Below are positions 61,888 to 64,000 of a DNA stretch of 64,000 nt, piece after piece (within the stretch, counting starts at the first letter, position 1; the number at the start of each line of letters is the position of its first letter). Made by a program: the position numbers and the translations under genes. Origin of the DNA: Epiperipatus broadwayi (lineage: Eukaryota; Onychophora; Udeonychophora; Euonychophora; Peripatidae); contig JAQFVV010000022.1 in the NCBI GenBank assembly GCA_028023455.1, positions 7,027,100-7,091,099 on the forward strand, written 5' to 3'. The notes below the pieces were generated by a model. It ran no database searches and had not been told where the DNA came from. It saw nothing but the letters and a program-made list of their open reading frames with translations.

Positions 61888-62317
61888 TGAAACACAGGCT
61901 TATTTATATCTGTGTCTATATATGTGTAATATTAGGGTATGAGCACAAACTTTCACATGACCCACCACTCTCCACTCTATCTAATAATACTGATACACTT
62001 AAACACATATATGTTGAAAAGATAAATAATCACCAATATACGTATTTCATGCTAAACCAGCAATCATCAGTTGGTCCAGAGTATCATCTCTACACATATA
62101 TACTATAAGTACTCAGATAATTACTCAGATGATTGTTGGTTTAGCATGAAATACGTATATTGGTGATTATTTATCTTTTCAACATATATGTGTTTAAGTG
62201 TATCAGTGTTATTAGATAGAGTGGAGAGTGGTGGGTCATGTGAAAGTCTGTGCTCATATACCCTATATATTACATATATATATAGACACAGGTATATAAT
62301 AAGCCTGTGTTTCAGTT
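61888..62317. repeat. Family B palindrome, about 430 bp
   Basis: It starts CTGAAACACAGGCTTA and ends TAAGCCTGTGTTTCAG. The arms meet near 62105-62130 and are nearly identical. The left arm carries a complete ribozyme on the minus strand (62032-62075); the right arm has a 5'-truncated ribozyme on the plus strand (62125-62165). Confidence 0.92.
62032..62075 (-). ncRNA. Hammerhead ribozyme in the left arm of the palindrome
   Basis: Identical core, stem I and stem III to 61562-61605. Confidence 0.65.
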
Positions 62318-62319
62318 TT

Positions 62320-62665
62320 TAAACATTATCATTTAAATACAATCGAGAAATCTTCTACGGTATAGTAATTAAAATAATCACTTTCTACGACCATGACTAC
62401 CCAGGTACAAGTTAAACTTAAATTAGTTTCGAGCAAACTTAATAATTTTTTTTAAACATATAACAACTCATGGTTAAACATTCAGTTATTGATCAAAAAA
62501 TGGGTAACTAGATATTTCTATTAAGAGGGGAAAATATTGAAAACAAATCTGAACCATCATTATCTGAAATTTGATTAACCAATAAAATATATAATTTTAT
62601 TATGAGTCCAATACACATTGTTATTTAAATAGCATACTTTTTTTCACCACCTCTATGCTACTTAC
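62320..62665. other. Plain AT-rich DNA
   Basis: No feature seen. Confidence 0.5.
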
Positions 62666-62669
62666 AGTA

Positions 62670-62850
62670 AGCTTTAATAACTAATAGATGCCAGATGATA
62701 GTATGTGATAAATCTCTATCTTGTGCTGTCCTATCTAATGTCCCCAGCCTAGTTTCAGGCTTATGGCTTTCATCTATGAGAAACGTTGAATGTTGGAACA
62801 GTGTACCTGAACTTTTAAGATCTAAGGTGCATTTCTTCTAGCAACTATAA
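62670..62850 (-). repeat. Family A hammerhead repeat, highly decayed copy
   Basis: Words of family A remain in order (TAGATGCCAG, AATGTCCCCAGCCTAGTTTC, GGCTTATGGCTTTCATC, TTTTAAGATCTAAGG). The core has lost CTGATGA. Confidence 0.6.
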
Positions 62851-62854
62851 TTTA

Positions 62855-64000
62855 CTTCTCTGATGTATTATCAAGTTATTAGCCCAAACTGAAAAATATA
62901 TAAATGTTTCAATCTTAGCCAACTTGTTCAGTTTTTATATATTATGCTGTTCTTAGTTTTTAAAAAAAAACAAACCTACCTTCATTCTGTAGGCAGCAAT
63001 ATGTAAACTGAAGTCACATGACAGTCAATGTTTTATCGATTTATATCAAACCCTGGCTGCAGGATAGAAGTGCCTATGCTTCAGATAAATATGACTTTAC
63101 AAGCAAATTAATTACCAATATTATATAAATTGAAACTAAAAGTCATCAAGTTTTTACAAATGTATTGAGAAAATAACATTTATTCATTATTATTATAGTA
63201 ATCACTTTGGATCCTTGATTAAATTTCTTTGAGAAAGTGTTGTTTGAAAATGTTTTGACTGCTAAGGGAGTTAAATTCATTTACAGAATTTTTCTGAACA
63301 TATTCTTTTACAATTTATCTCACTGATGGTAATTTTACCTTATGCATAAACTCCATCAAAGAGATATTTTTGCTTTCTATGAATCATTCAATTACTTAAA
63401 TGATATTAAAACAAGTCTAATTTCCCCCCAAAATTAATAACCAGTCATCTTCTCAAGCTTCTTTATAAATGATGAGAGACTCATAATTTTAGATTCGCAA
63501 TAAACTTCTTACTCAGTCATTTTTAATCTGGCTATTATTACTCTATCAGCATTAGCAAAGACAAATTTGAAAGTGCAAAAGTATAACTATTTATCTACTA
63601 CTAATAGATCAAAAATTTGAAATTCATTTGGATCATCAAATGCAAAGCTCTTATTCAAAATAAACATATCTCCTTATTGAACTTTTTTGATTATTTGTGA
63701 AGATTTGGTCAATGTAACCTATGACTCTTGTCCTTTCTAAACAAAAATTATACTGCAAGATATTTTTGTCTGACTGTGAATGACCAGTAAGAAAGAAAAA
63801 TTGTACCTAAAATATCAAAATAAGATGAGTTATGATGAAGGTAATTTTACTTTATCCTGCACTAACAATGTTGATCAATTTTACTTATCATATATAAACT
63901 ATTTATCAAAGAATTATCTGAATCACACCCACAAAGATATTTTTTAACCCTGGATTTAAATGTAACAATGTCTATTCTATTCCTTTAAATATTTGTATGC
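62855..64000. other. Plain AT-rich DNA to window end
   Basis: No gene or shared repeat could be supported. Confidence 0.5.

Overview
The window is AT-rich (roughly 70% or more A+T by eye), intron-poor-looking metazoan DNA with no host protein-coding gene that I can support. It is built from transposable elements in different stages of decay, separated by plain AT-rich DNA and long triplet and tetranucleotide arrays. A Ty3/Gypsy retrotransposon, an RTE-type LINE, a Penelope-like element with a GIY-YIG nuclease, tRNA-derived SINEs and hammerhead-ribozyme repeats together point to an invertebrate animal. The sequence alone does not identify the phylum.

Layout. 1-6049: a minus-strand Ty3/Gypsy element whose 3' LTR is cut by the window start; gag, protease, RT, RNase H and integrase are recognisable but broken by a 38-bp duplication, in-frame stops and homopolymer frameshifts. 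6.67-7.65 kb: a non-autonomous element with terminal inverted repeats. 7.7-20 kb: mostly plain AT-rich DNA with repeat copies. 20.5-22.4 kb: a Penelope-like relic interrupted by one hammerhead repeat and followed by a tRNA-hammerhead palindrome. 23-32.4 kb: a LINE fragment, several hammerhead repeats, a tandem hammerhead array (28-29 kb) and very long triplet arrays. 35-41.7 kb: weak gag and RNase H relics, two short hairpins and a decayed LINE carrying a nested tRNA-hammerhead palindrome. 43-49.5 kb: hammerhead palindromes and tRNA-Gly-derived SINEs. 51.4-54.6 kb: a complete-length RTE LINE with a 10-bp target-site duplication. 55.7-56.8 kb: a SINE, then an inverted repeat family around a 500-N assembly gap. 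59-62.9 kb: a LINE tail, a (CTAT)n array and more hammerhead repeats, including a 430-bp palindrome.

The unifying theme is self-cleaving RNA. At least four repeat families (called A, B, C and D here) carry hammerhead cores (CUGANGA, stem II, GAAA, a short self-complementary stem III, then a UH cleavage site and a closing stem I), and many copies are inverted duplications. The 28-29 kb locus is a tandem array of a roughly 413-bp monomer with two intact-looking ribozymes, the layout known for metazoan retrozymes. The Penelope-like relic at 20.5-21.8 kb is a family known to carry such ribozymes and a plausible source of the mobilising enzyme. The palindromes, the tRNA-hammerhead chimeras and the closely matched arms inside single copies are the parts I consider least explained.
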